Assembly (NCBI RefSeq): GCF_011927695.1
Contig: NZ_JAATJE010000002.1
Location: forward strand, 482,001-546,000
Reading direction: 5' to 3'
Length of the DNA: 64,000 bases
Origin: Sphingomonas jejuensis
GTDB taxonomy: Bacteria > Pseudomonadota > Alphaproteobacteria > Sphingomonadales > Sphingomonadaceae
Under the pieces are notes generated by a model that was not told the origin of the DNA, ran no database searches, and saw only the letters and a list, made by a program, of their open reading frames with translations. The position numbers and the translations under genes were made by a program. Below, in pieces: positions 10,493 through 19,062 of this stretch (positions within the stretch are counted from its first letter, which is position 1; each line of letters begins with the position of its first letter).

Positions 10493-11503
10493 ATGAGCCG
10501 GCCGGGCCGCTGGCTGGAGGTCCACCGCGAGGGCATCTACGTGCCCGCCGCCGATGCGTGGATCGATCCCTCGCAGCCGAAGCCGCGCGCGCTCGTCACC
10601 CATGGCCATGCCGATCACGCCCGTGGCGGGCATGGCGCCGTGTGGGCGACGCCCGACACACTGGCCATCATGGATGTCCGCTATGGCGCGCAGGCGGCAC
10701 ATCCGGTGCATTATGGTGAAAGCGTGACGCTCGGCAGCGGCGACGCCGGCGTCGAGGTCAGCTTCGTGCCTGCGGGCCATGTGCTCGGCTCCGCGCAGAT
10801 CGTCCTCGATCATGCGGGCGAGCGGGTGGTGGTGTCGGGCGACTACAAGCGCCGCGCCGATCCGACCTGCGCCCGCTTCCAGCCGGTCGCCTGCGACGTG
10901 TTCGTGACGGAAGCGACCTTCGGCCTTCCCGTGTTCCGCCATCCGGAAACCCACGAGGAGCTGGAAAAGCTGCTCGCCGCGCTTCGCGACAACCCCGATC
11001 GCTGCGTGCTGGTCGGCGCCTATGCGCTCGGCAAGGCGCAGCGCGTCATCCGGGAACTGCGTGACCTCGGCCACGCCGACCCCATCTACATACATGGTGC
11101 GCTCGCCCGGCTTTGTGCGCTTTACGAGGATCTCGGCGTCAACTTGGGCGACATCCGCCTCGTCGCCGACACCCCCAAGGACGACATGCGCGGCCGCGTG
11201 GTGATGTGCCCGCCGTCCGCCCTCAACGACCGCTGGAGCCGGCGCCTGCCGGAGCCGATCACCGCCATGGCGTCAGGCTGGATGCGGGTGCGGCAACGCG
11301 CGCGGCAGAAGAACGTGGAGCTGCCGCTGATCCTGTCGGACCATGCCGACTGGGACGAGCTCACCGCCACGATCGAGGAGCTGTGTCCGAAGGAGGTCTG
11401 GGTCACTCACGGCCGCGAGGACGCACTGATCCACTGGTGCATGACCCGCCAGATCAAGGCGCGCGCGCTGGAACTGGTCGGCTATGAGGACGAGGACGAC
11501 TAG
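10493..11503 (+). CDS. Ligase-associated DNA damage response exonuclease (beta-CASP metallo-beta-lactamase fold)
   Basis: 336 residues. Metal-binding HGHADH (37-42) opens the metallo-beta-lactamase fold, a GHVLGS segment and VSGDYKRRAD follow, and the C-terminal LSDHADWDEL plus VTHGRED match the beta-CASP nuclease end seen in SNM1/CPSF-type enzymes. ATG 10493 is preferred to the upstream in-frame 10340, whose lead is arginine/proline-rich with no similarity to the fold. It is divergent from the helicase and small membrane gene with a 134-base gap that should hold both promoters. In other genomes an ATP-dependent ligase gene usually follows; here a PEPxxWA protein gene follows on the opposite strand. 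Confidence 0.88.
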   Translation: MSRPGRWLEVHREGIYVPAADAWIDPSQPKPRALVTHGHADHARGGHGAVWATPDTLAIMDVRYGAQAAHPVHYGESVTLGSGDAGVEVSFVPAGHVLGSAQIVLDHAGERVVVSGDYKRRADPTCARFQPVACDVFVTEATFGLPVFRHPETHEELEKLLAALRDNPDRCVLVGAYALGKAQRVIRELRDLGHADPIYIHGALARLCALYEDLGVNLGDIRLVADTPKDDMRGRVVMCPPSALNDRWSRRLPEPITAMASGWMRVRQRARQKNVELPLILSDHADWDELTATIEELCPKEVWVTHGREDALIHWCMTRQIKARALELVGYEDEDD

Positions 11504-11527
11504 CGCCCCCGTCCCCACGCCAAGGCT

Positions 11528-12328
11528 TTACGCCGAAACGAGCGCGTTTTTGCGGCGGCGCATCGCGCTGCCGACCAGGCCGAAGCCCGCGATCATCATC
11601 GCCCAGGTCGCCGGCTCCGGCACCGCCGGGGTGGTCGATGCGAGCGTGGCTGTCAGCGAGAAGTCGTCGATGGCGAGCGCGTCTTCGGCGCCGGACGCGT
11701 CGAAGTCCGACCACCGCAGAGCGATCGAGCCCCCGTTTGCAACGGCGATGTTGCCGATCGTGCCGGAGTAAGCCGTGCGATTGTTGTTGCCGACCAGCAC
11801 ACCGGTCTGGCTCGAGACGGTGGAGAGCACGTCAAGCGCCGAGATCCGAACCCAGTTGGAGGTGCCGGTCAGGTTGGTGCCGCCCACAAGATACTCGAAG
11901 ATCAGCGAGTCGGCGCTGCTCGAACCGTTGCGGTACTGCTCGCCGAAGAAGTTGAGCGAGAGCGCGTTGATCGTGCTGCCGGTCTGGTTGTTGAAGACCA
12001 CACCGATGGCCGACCGCAGGCTGCCGCTGCTGAGAGTGCCAAAGGCCCGGTCAGCGTTGTTGGCAGCGCCAAAGCTGTAGGTGTTGCCCTGATTGTCGGA
12101 GCCTGTGCCCGCCGTATACGTCGTGTCGGCGTTGTCTTCGCTCTCGAGGAACTGCCAGCCATTGGCAACGACGCCTCCGGCCGCGTTCGCCGAACCGGAC
12201 GAGATCAGCGTGTTGAAATCAGTGGAATAGCTCGTGCCGGTGAGCACGACGGCGGCCTGGCCGGCGGCGGGCAGAGCAAAGAGCATGGCCGCGGCGGAGA
12301 GCCGCGCGCCCGAAGTGACGATGGTCAT
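11528..12328 (-). CDS. PEPxxWA-CTERM sorting domain protein
   Basis: 266 residues. An N-terminal signal peptide (residues 1-25, ending AAGQA) and the C-terminal tail PEPATWAMMIAGFGLVG followed by MRRRKN form the exosortase-type sorting signal of sphingomonads. The mature part is rich in S, T, N and G (for example LISSGSANAAGG), as in extracellular or surface proteins of unknown function. It lies downstream of ssb on the same strand after a 100-base A+T-richer gap. Its last 67 bases of tail-coding DNA nearly repeat those of the second PEPxxWA gene. Confidence 0.85.
   Translation of the reverse strand: MTIVTSGARLSAAAMLFALPAAGQAAVVLTGTSYSTDFNTLISSGSANAAGGVVANGWQFLESEDNADTTYTAGTGSDNQGNTYSFGAANNADRAFGTLSSGSLRSAIGVVFNNQTGSTINALSLNFFGEQYRNGSSSADSLIFEYLVGGTNLTGTSNWVRISALDVLSTVSSQTGVLVGNNNRTAYSGTIGNIAVANGGSIALRWSDFDASGAEDALAIDDFSLTATLASTTPAVPEPATWAMMIAGFGLVGSAMRRRKNALVSA
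11560..11626. repeat. 67-base near-identical PEPxxWA tail-coding segment, copy 1
   Basis: Matches bases 19101-19167 at 63 of 67 positions by eye. It codes for the PEPATWAMMI to MRRR sorting tail of the protein at 11528-12328. Confidence 0.8.
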
Positions 12329-12428
12329 TGAAGTCCCCCTGGATCCCGGCCGGAACAGCCGGACGGGCGATCATCTAGGGAGCTGATAAGTAAGGTTTAT
12401 GACGCTTTAAGCATTTCGCCGCACTGCA

Positions 12429-12950
12429 TCAGAACGGGACGTCGTCATCCAGATCGGCGTCGAAGGCGGAGCTGCGGCCACCGCCGGAAGATCCCCCACG
12501 CGAACCACCCCCGCGTCCGCCGCCGAAGCCGCCACGGTCACCGCCGCCGCGATCCTGATCGCCCCAGTCGCCAGCGCCCGAACCGCCGCCACCGCCATCA
12601 CGGCCTCCGAGCAGGACGAGTTCACCGCGGAAACGCTGCAGCACCACCTCGGTGGTGTACTTGTCCTGACCATTGTTGTCGGTCCACTTGCGCGTCTGCA
12701 GCTGCCCTTCGAGGTACACGCTGGACCCCTTGCGCAGATACTGCTTGGCGATGCGGCCAAGATTCTCGTTAAAGATCACCACGCGGTGCCATTCGGTCTT
12801 TTCACGACCCTCGCCGCTGGACTTGTCGGTCCAGCGCTCGGACGTCGCGACGGACAGGTTCACGACCTCGCCCCCCGATCCCATCGAGCGTGACTCGGGG
12901 TCGTTGCCCAGATTGCCGACCAGGATGACCTTGTTGACGCTGCCTGCCAC
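12429..12950 (-). CDS. ssb: Single-stranded DNA-binding protein
   Basis: 173 residues. The OB-fold starts [19 protein letters not shown] and contains the usual W-rich strand KTEWHRVV and [15 protein letters not shown] long glycine/arginine-rich linker (about 115-160) leads to the acidic tip DLDDDVPF, the docking peptide for repair and replication partners. It binds and protects single-stranded DNA during replication and repair. Length and layout are normal for the family. Confidence 0.96.
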   Translation of the reverse strand: MAGSVNKVILVGNLGNDPESRSMGSGGEVVNLSVATSERWTDKSSGEGREKTEWHRVVIFNENLGRIAKQYLRKGSSVYLEGQLQTRKWTDNNGQDKYTTEVVLQRFRGELVLLGGRDGGGGGSGAGDWGDQDRGGGDRGGFGGGRGGGSRGGSSGGGRSSAFDADLDDDVPF

Positions 12951-12986
12951 GATGCTCTCCGTTGCCTGAAGCTTCGGCTAGCGCAA

Positions 12987-14837
12987 TCAGAGCCCCAATG
13001 CCACCGCGGACCAGTAGGTCGCCCCGGCCGCAAGATAGGCAAGGCCGAAGAGGTAGACGACCATGAAGGTCGGCCACTTCCAGCCGTTGGTTTCACGTCG
13101 GGTCACGGCGATGGTCGAGATGCATTGGGGCGCAAACACGAACCACATGAGGAAGGCGAGTGCGGTCGGAAGCGACCAGCGCCCGGCCAGCCGCTCGCCC
13201 AATGCGAGGGTCGCGGTCTCCTCATCCGGCGCGTCGATCGCGTAGACGGTCGCGATCGCCGAGACGGCCACCTCGCGAGCGGCCATTGCGGGGATCAACG
13301 CCAACGCGATTTCATGGTTGAAGCCGATCGGCCGCACGACATGCTCGATGCCGGACGCGATGCGCCCCGCCACGGAATATTCGCTTTGCGTCATCGGACT
13401 GCCCTCCGGCACCCGCGGGAAGGATGCCAGCAGCCACAGAAGAACGGTGGAAAACATGATGATCGTGCCGGCGCGGCGCAGGAACATCCAGGCGCGCTGC
13501 CACAGGCCAAGAGCAAGATCGCCGAGCCGGGGCAGCTGATATTTGGGGAGCTCCATCATGAAACCGCCGGCGGCTCCGCGCGCGACCGTGCGGCGGATCA
13601 GCAGCGCCGCCAGCATCGCCCCGACGATGCCGACGACGTAGAGGCCGAAGAGTACCAGCCCCTGCAAGCCGATGCCCGGGCCAACCGATCGGGCGGGGAT
13701 GAAGGCAGCGATGATGAGGGTGTACACAGGCAGCCGCGCCGAACATGTCATCAGGGGCGCGATGAGGATCGTGGTGAGCCGATCGCGCGGATTGTCGATG
13801 GTCCGCGTCGCCATGATGCCGGGGATGGCACAGGCAAAGGAAGACAACAGCGGGATGAACGCGCGTCCGGACAGGCCGACGCCTGCCATCAACCGGTCCA
13901 TCATGAACGCCGCTCGCGCCATGTAACCGGCGGCTTCCAGGACCAGGATGAAGAGGAACAGGATCAGGATCTGCGGCAGGAAGACAACGACCGATCCAAC
14001 GCCGTTTATGACGCCTTCCACCAACAGGTTGCGAAGAAAGCCGTCCGGAAGGAAGGACGACACGGCGCCGGCAAGCAACTCCATTCCACCCTCGATCCAC
14101 CCGATCGGAGCCTCCGACCAGGCGAAGACCGCCTGGAACATCACGAACAAGATGGCTGCAAGGATCAGCGGCCCGGCAAACGGGCTCAGCACAAGTCCGT
14201 CGATGGCGCGCGTGACGTGGCGGCCTGCGCGCTCCGACTGGATGGCATCGCGGGCGACGAGGCGCGCCCGCGCGGCGACGCCGGGATCCTCCGGGGGCAC
14301 CGTGACGACATGCGCCTGGTCTCGTTCGACCAGCCGCTCGACCTCCGCACGCAGGTCGTCCAGCCCGCGCCGGCGCACCGCCACGGTTTCAACCACAGGC
14401 ACGCCGAGCAGCGCGGACAAGCGCCCCGCATCGATGGTCAGGCCGTCGCGCGCCGCCAGATCCACCATGTTCAGCGCGACCACCGTCGGCAAGCCGAGCC
14501 CGATGAGCTCGATCGCAAAGCGGAGATGATGGTCGAGGTTGGACGCATCGACGACGATCACCAGCGCAGCCGGGGGCTGTTCGCCCTGCTGGCGCCCGAT
14601 CACCACGTCGCGGGTGACGGCTTCATCCGGGCTCGCCGGATGGAGGCTGTAGGTTCCAGGCAGGTCGACGAGTTCGACGGGACGTCCATCACCGAGGACC
14701 AGCCGCCCCGATCGGCGCTCAACGGTGACGCCCGGATAGTTCGCGACCTTCTGGCGCGCGCCCGTAAGCGCGTTGAAGAGCGACGATTTGCCGGCATTGG
14801 GGTTGCCGACCAGCGCGACGAGCGGCGCAGCCTTCAT
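12987..14837 (-). CDS. feoB: Ferrous iron transporter B (GTPase-coupled permease)
   Basis: 616 residues. The N-terminal G domain shows GNPNAGKSSLFNALTG (residues 11-26), VDLPGTYS, and ALNMVDLA. It is followed by a multi-pass membrane part with the Gate segments around FACAIPGIMATRTI and CSARLPVY, including the cysteine expected in the iron path. It imports Fe2+ across the inner membrane. The start overlaps feoA by four bases, so the two are translated together. Confidence 0.96.
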   Translation of the reverse strand: MKAAPLVALVGNPNAGKSSLFNALTGARQKVANYPGVTVERRSGRLVLGDGRPVELVDLPGTYSLHPASPDEAVTRDVVIGRQQGEQPPAALVIVVDASNLDHHLRFAIELIGLGLPTVVALNMVDLAARDGLTIDAGRLSALLGVPVVETVAVRRRGLDDLRAEVERLVERDQAHVVTVPPEDPGVAARARLVARDAIQSERAGRHVTRAIDGLVLSPFAGPLILAAILFVMFQAVFAWSEAPIGWIEGGMELLAGAVSSFLPDGFLRNLLVEGVINGVGSVVVFLPQILILFLFILVLEAAGYMARAAFMMDRLMAGVGLSGRAFIPLLSSFACAIPGIMATRTIDNPRDRLTTILIAPLMTCSARLPVYTLIIAAFIPARSVGPGIGLQGLVLFGLYVVGIVGAMLAALLIRRTVARGAAGGFMMELPKYQLPRLGDLALGLWQRAWMFLRRAGTIIMFSTVLLWLLASFPRVPEGSPMTQSEYSVAGRIASGIEHVVRPIGFNHEIALALIPAMAAREVAVSAIATVYAIDAPDEETATLALGERLAGRWSLPTALAFLMWFVFAPQCISTIAVTRRETNGWKWPTFMVVYLFGLAYLAAGATYWSAVALGL

Positions 14838-15097
14838 GCGGGCGTCGGGGAGACGCGGATCGCGGCGGCCTGAACGCGGCGGATGGCGATGGTCATGCGT
14901 CCGATCCGGCAGGCGAGCGGGTCGCGGCCGATGAAGCCCCGGTGGAGCGGCTCGACCTCGACGCCCTCGGCAAAGCCGAGTTCGCGCAGGCGCCGGGCAC
15001 CCTCGCCCAGCAGGTCCCAGTCGATCCGGTTGATCACGCCCACGGTCTTCAGCGGAAACTCGTCGAGTCTCAGGCCGGCCTCTGCAGCTTCACTCAT
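14834..15097 (-). CDS. feoA: Ferrous iron transport accessory protein A
   Basis: 87 residues from ATG 15097, an SH3-like small cytoplasmic protein that assists FeoB. The family features LGFAEGVEVEPLHRG, GRDPLACRIG and a final RR-x-x-A-A-x-I-R strand are visible. A TTG at 15115 would add six residues, but the ATG is preferred. It overlaps feoB by four bases. Confidence 0.9.
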   Translation of the reverse strand: MSEAAEAGLRLDEFPLKTVGVINRIDWDLLGEGARRLRELGFAEGVEVEPLHRGFIGRDPLACRIGRMTIAIRRVQAAAIRVSPTPA

Positions 15098-15120
15098 ATT
15101 GCGAGCGATTATCAATATTT
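15098..15120 (-). promoter_or_regulatory. Possible Fur-type half site before feoA
   Basis: On the minus strand the run TTGATAATCGCTCGCAAT contains a TGATAAT half matching the Fur consensus; the second half is poor. It lies directly before the feoA ATG. Iron control of feo is known in general; this particular site is only a weak candidate. Confidence 0.25.
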
Positions 15121-15142
15121 GCCGGCATATGCCAGCGGCTTC

Positions 15143-16231
15143 TCACGGCGCGAGCGCGGGCGCTCCCGAAGCTTCAGGGTGCAGCCAACCGAGGTCGGGC
15201 GAGTAGCCGAAGTGCGCGAGATAGCGACCCGCCAGCGTCCACAGTCCGATCGTTGCCGCCGCCGCGACGAGCCCGTCGACCGCATAATGCCAGCCCAGAT
15301 GAACCGATCCGATCCAGATAACCGCAGCATAGATCCAGCCCGCACGTCCGAGCGCCCGGCTGCGCCGCGACAGGGCAAGCGCGTAGAGGACGGCGATGGC
15401 GTTGTGGAGCGACGGCATCGCCGAGATCCCCATGCCGAAGCCATAGCGCCGTGCGACATGCGCGTCCCACAGCACCTGCTGCCAACCAACCGCGTTCAGG
15501 CTGTCGCCCATCACTGCGAGGCGCACCATCAGCGGCGCGAACTCGCCGTCCGGATCCGCTCCGACGGCAGCCGCAAAGCAAGGTCCCGCTGATGAGAGCA
15601 TGGTGGCTCCCACGACGCCCAGAACGATCCAGACGGCAGTGAAGGTCAGGAAGAACCGCGCGCGATCATAGCGCGACGCGCTCACTGCCGCCCAGGCGAT
15701 CGCGAGCGACAGGAAGGCGATCCAACCCGTGTAGAGCCGATCGATAATCAGGGTGGGGATCTCGCCGCCGAACAGGGCATGGGTCAGCTGCCAAGGCTGG
15801 TAGCCGAAGAAGAGTGCGCGATCGGCGGCGGCAAAGGTCGCGTCCCACGAGAACGGCGCCGCCACAGGGATGAGCATTTTCAGGATGCCAAAGCCCGAGA
15901 ACAGGAGTGGCATGAGTAGAAAAGGCAGGCAGGCCGCGGCGAGCAGCCAGCCATTGCCGAAGCGGCTGAGACAGATGAGCTGCATCTGCCGGAAGGGGTC
16001 GGGCACCCGCATCAGCAGCACGCGTACCATCATCGCGGCCGCTGCCAGCTGGATCAGCGCCGGCGCGGTTGCGGTCGCCTTGTTGGCATAGTCGCTGAAA
16101 TTGGCGATGGCGCTTGCGCCAAGCGGCGCTCCGACAGTTTCCGCCACCACGAACAGGCCAACCGACGCTGCCGCAACCGGCAGCAGCCAGACGCGCTCAA
16201 GCCGAGCCGATCCACCGTGCATCATCGCCAT
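15143..16231 (-). CDS. PAP2-superfamily membrane enzyme, inositol-phosphorylceramide-synthase-like
   Basis: 362 residues with several hydrophobic helices. The PAP2_3 active-site blocks are present: SAMPSLHNA (S270-A278, catalytic H276) and GSVHLGWHYAVDG (308-320; H315 nucleophile, D319 partner). These fit the AUR1/IPC-synthase-like branch that transfers phospho-headgroups to lipids. Sphingomonads make sphingolipids, so a role in sphingolipid or phospholipid head-group chemistry is possible; a plain lipid phosphatase is the alternative. ATG 16222 three codons in is also possible. It is upstream of feoA on the same strand, 45 bases away. Confidence 0.75.
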   Translation of the reverse strand: MAMMHGGSARLERVWLLPVAAASVGLFVVAETVGAPLGASAIANFSDYANKATATAPALIQLAAAAMMVRVLLMRVPDPFRQMQLICLSRFGNGWLLAAACLPFLLMPLLFSGFGILKMLIPVAAPFSWDATFAAADRALFFGYQPWQLTHALFGGEIPTLIIDRLYTGWIAFLSLAIAWAAVSASRYDRARFFLTFTAVWIVLGVVGATMLSSAGPCFAAAVGADPDGEFAPLMVRLAVMGDSLNAVGWQQVLWDAHVARRYGFGMGISAMPSLHNAIAVLYALALSRRSRALGRAGWIYAAVIWIGSVHLGWHYAVDGLVAAAATIGLWTLAGRYLAHFGYSPDLGWLHPEASGAPALAP

Positions 16232-16277
16232 GGATCACGGCGTTAGCGAACCAGGGTTAGGTTTTGCTTACCGACGC

Positions 16278-16934
16278 TCAAGCCGGATAGCGGAGCCGCC
16301 CCACCAGACGGGCCAGACTGAAATGCTCCCGATTGCCCGGGCTGAACCGTGCCTTGAAGCGCTCGAACGCCATGACGCCATCGATGCGTCGCCGCAGGAA
16401 CGCCCGGGTTTCGACGAAATCCTCGCTGTCGTCGTCCACGAAGACGAGGAGCGTGGTCGCATAGACGCCGATCAACGTCGTGCGCTTGGTGTAGTGGTTG
16501 AGATCCACGGCCCGATCACCCGCCAACCGCCACATGAGGTCGGCAGCCCGCCAGGCGAGACGGGCCGATCGGGCTGCGTTGGTCGGAATGGCGAGGATCG
16601 CCAGGGCGCTCCGAAGCGCCTCGCGGTCAGTCGCCAACGCTTCGAGGCGAGCGGTCACCAGTGCGTCAATCCGGTCACGCACTTTCAGCGCACCGAGCGT
16701 TTCTGCAGGAAGGGCTGCCGTCATGGCGTCGTCGATGGTCGCGAACCAGGCGTCGATCATCTGGACCGGCCCGTCGGCAAAGGCGAGGCGCGCTACCGCC
16801 CGATCCGCGCCAATCTCGTCGGCGGCGCGTTCCACCGCCTCGGCGCCCCAGCCGTCGAACGCCGCATTGGCCGCAATGGCGGGGGCGAGTGCCAGACGAA
16901 GCTCGTCTAGGGTCATGTCTGCAGCGTCGGTCAT
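16278..16934 (-). CDS. COQ9 family ubiquinone biosynthesis protein
   Basis: 218 residues. Recognised by the N-terminal AFDGWGAEAVERAADEIG segment, central helices, and the conserved stretch with DLMWRLAGDRAVDLNHYTKR (131-150), typical of COQ9, which binds isoprenoid lipids and helps the COQ7-type hydroxylation step of ubiquinone synthesis. The COQ9 fold is a TetR-like helical dimer without DNA binding. Its start overlaps the stop of the DMT transporter gene by four bases (ATGA). Confidence 0.85.
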   Translation of the reverse strand: MTDAADMTLDELRLALAPAIAANAAFDGWGAEAVERAADEIGADRAVARLAFADGPVQMIDAWFATIDDAMTAALPAETLGALKVRDRIDALVTARLEALATDREALRSALAILAIPTNAARSARLAWRAADLMWRLAGDRAVDLNHYTKRTTLIGVYATTLLVFVDDDSEDFVETRAFLRRRIDGVMAFERFKARFSPGNREHFSLARLVGRLRYPA

Positions 16935-17872
16935 GCTTCGTCTTTAGCGTCTTTGAGCGCGACCTCCAACGATCCGCCCTCGGCGGACCCACGGCGAACC
17001 AGCACGATGGCGGCGGCGATGGCAGACGCGCCGACAAGATCCGCCGCGCCCATAGCCTCTGCGTAGACAACCCATCCGATCACGGCAGACATGATCGGCT
17101 GGAGCAGGAACGCGACGCCGACGACCACCGGTCGCACATGCCCCATCGCGTAGACCAGAAACCCTTGCCCGAGGAGCTGGCTGACAACCGCGAGGCCTGC
17201 GAGCGACCACCACGCACGCGGCCAGATGGCCTCCCCGAGCAGATGGGCGAACAGCAGCATCGGAGCCAAGCCCGCGACCGTCGTGAACGCCAGCACTCGC
17301 CAGGGATCCAGCCGCCGTCGCGCGGTGTCGATCGCGACGAGATAAACGGTATAGAAGATGCCGGCGAGCAGACTGAGCAGGTCGCCGACCAGGTTCTGCG
17401 GCGACAATTCGTAGGATTGGCCGAGCAGGAGAACCGCGCCGGCGGCCGCCAGTGCGAGCGCCGCCGCCTGGCTCCGGCTCGGCAACATGCGGGCCGCAAG
17501 GAAGCCATAGATCGGAAACAGGAAGCTGGCGGCGTTGCCGAACAGGGTGGCGTTGGCCAGTTTGGTCTGCTCGATGCCAAGATGCCAGGCAGCGAGATCG
17601 GCCGCGAAGAAGATGCCGCCCAGCGCCAGCATCACGGCACCGGCCCCTTTCGGTCCTTCGCCGCGCCCTCGCGCCAGAAGCAGCAGCACAGGAGCCGCCA
17701 GCGCCAGGCGCCAGAAGCCTGCGGCAACAGGTCCTACGCCACCGTCGGTGCCGGCCAGCCTCACCAGCCAGGGGCCGAAAGCCAGGCAGATGTTTCCGGC
17801 AAGAAGGCAGCCAAAGGCAAAGCCGGCGCTATCGGTGCAAGAAGCATTTCTTGTTGAGGCGGTCCCGTTCAC
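16931..17872 (-). CDS. DMT-superfamily (EamA) transporter
   Basis: 313 residues with about ten hydrophobic helices in two EamA repeats; the first begins CLLAGNICLAFGPWLVRLAG, and the second ends near VIGWVVYAEAM. Such proteins export small metabolites; the substrate cannot be told. The gene overlaps coq9 by four bases and is divergent from the alkene reductase (56-base gap). Confidence 0.82.
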   Translation of the reverse strand: MNGTASTRNASCTDSAGFAFGCLLAGNICLAFGPWLVRLAGTDGGVGPVAAGFWRLALAAPVLLLLARGRGEGPKGAGAVMLALGGIFFAADLAAWHLGIEQTKLANATLFGNAASFLFPIYGFLAARMLPSRSQAAALALAAAGAVLLLGQSYELSPQNLVGDLLSLLAGIFYTVYLVAIDTARRRLDPWRVLAFTTVAGLAPMLLFAHLLGEAIWPRAWWSLAGLAVVSQLLGQGFLVYAMGHVRPVVVGVAFLLQPIMSAVIGWVVYAEAMGAADLVGASAIAAAIVLVRRGSAEGGSLEVALKDAKDEA

Positions 17873-17927
17873 GCTGCCGCCTTAGCGCCCTATCTGGCGA
17901 GCGACAGCCATTTCACCGGAGTGTTGC

Positions 17928-19004
17928 ATGCCAACCCTGTTCGATCCCATTCGCCTTGGCGCAATCGAGGCGCCCAACCGCATCCTGATGGCGCCACTGA
18001 CCCGTGCGCGCGCGGGCCGGGACGCCGTCCCCACGCCGATCATGGCCGAATATTATGCGCAGCGCGCATCGGCTGGTCTGATCATCTCCGAAGCGACCGG
18101 GATCAGCCGAGAAGGGCTCGGCTGGCCCTACGCTCCCGGCTTGTGGAACGTGGCGCAGGTCGAGGGGTGGCGACCCGTGACCGAAGCCGTGCATCAGGCG
18201 GGCGGACGGATCGTGGCACAGCTTTGGCACATGGGGCGGCTGGTGCATTCAAGCCTTGGCGAGGCGCAGCCCGTCTCGGCTTCGGCCCTGACCGCGCCGG
18301 GCCAGGCCCATACTTATGATGGGAAGCAGGACTATGAGAAGCCGCGTCCGCTTGCGCTGGAGGACATTCCACGCGTGATCGAAGATTACGCGCGGGCGGC
18401 GCGGAACGCTCTCGCCGCAGGGTTCGACGGGGTCCAGATCCACGCCGCCAATGGCTACCTAGTCGACCAGTTCCTGCGCGACGGCAGCAACCAGCGGGAC
18501 GACGATTATGGTGGTTCCATCGAGAACCGCGCGCGGCTGCTGGACGAGGTGACCGAGGCCATCATCGCGGAAGTGGGCCCCGATCGGACCGCTGTTCGGC
18601 TGTCCCCGAATGGGGAGACGCAGGGCGTCATCGACAGCGATCCCGCAACCCTGTTCTCGCACGTCGCCCGGGTGCTTTCGGCCAGGCGCATCGCCTTTCT
18701 CGAGCTGCGCGAGCCGGGACCGAATGGAACGTTCGGTGCGGCGGATCAGCCGGCGGTGTCTCCGGTCATTCGTCCGCTGTTCGACGGCCCGCTGGTGCTG
18801 AACCAGGACTATTCACTGGAACGGGCGGAGGAGGTGCTGGCGAACGGCACTGCCGACGCCATCGCCTTTGGTCGACCCTTCCTCGCCAATCCGGACCTGC
18901 CCGCACGGCTGCGCACGCGCTCGCCGCTCAACGATGACGACATGGCCACCTGGTATGCGCAGGGGCCGCGCGGATATACCGACTATCCGACGCTGGCTGC
19001 CTGA
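17928..19004 (+). CDS. Alkene reductase, Old Yellow Enzyme family
   Basis: 358-residue TIM-barrel flavoprotein close to N-ethylmaleimide reductase (NemA). Visible are LTRARAG (24-30; T25 near FMN), the substrate pair H172 and N175 in IHAANGYL, followed by QFLRDGSNQRDDDYGG, and AFGRPFLANPDLP near the end for FMN phosphate. It reduces activated C=C bonds with NAD(P)H. The native substrate is unknown; such enzymes often answer electrophile stress. Confidence 0.92.
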   Translation: MPTLFDPIRLGAIEAPNRILMAPLTRARAGRDAVPTPIMAEYYAQRASAGLIISEATGISREGLGWPYAPGLWNVAQVEGWRPVTEAVHQAGGRIVAQLWHMGRLVHSSLGEAQPVSASALTAPGQAHTYDGKQDYEKPRPLALEDIPRVIEDYARAARNALAAGFDGVQIHAANGYLVDQFLRDGSNQRDDDYGGSIENRARLLDEVTEAIIAEVGPDRTAVRLSPNGETQGVIDSDPATLFSHVARVLSARRIAFLELREPGPNGTFGAADQPAVSPVIRPLFDGPLVLNQDYSLERAEEVLANGTADAIAFGRPFLANPDLPARLRTRSPLNDDDMATWYAQGPRGYTDYPTLAA

Positions 19005-19008
19005 CATG

Positions 19009-19040
19009 AAAAAGGCGCCGCTGGATCGACCAGCGGCGCC
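19009..19040 (-). terminator. Rho-independent terminator of the PEPxxWA gene
   Basis: Perfect 11-base inverted repeat GGCGCCGCTGG / CCAGCGGCGCC with a five-base loop (19014-19040). On the minus strand it is followed at once by five T residues (19013-19009). It ends the minus-strand gene at 19063 and may also stop the plus-strand reductase. Confidence 0.85.
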
Positions 19041-19062
19041 CCTTCCTTGCCTCGGCTAAAGC

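Noticed and set aside
13125-14873. 582-codon plus-strand ORF
   Set aside because: Antisense to feoB; histidine/arginine/aspartate-rich shadow.
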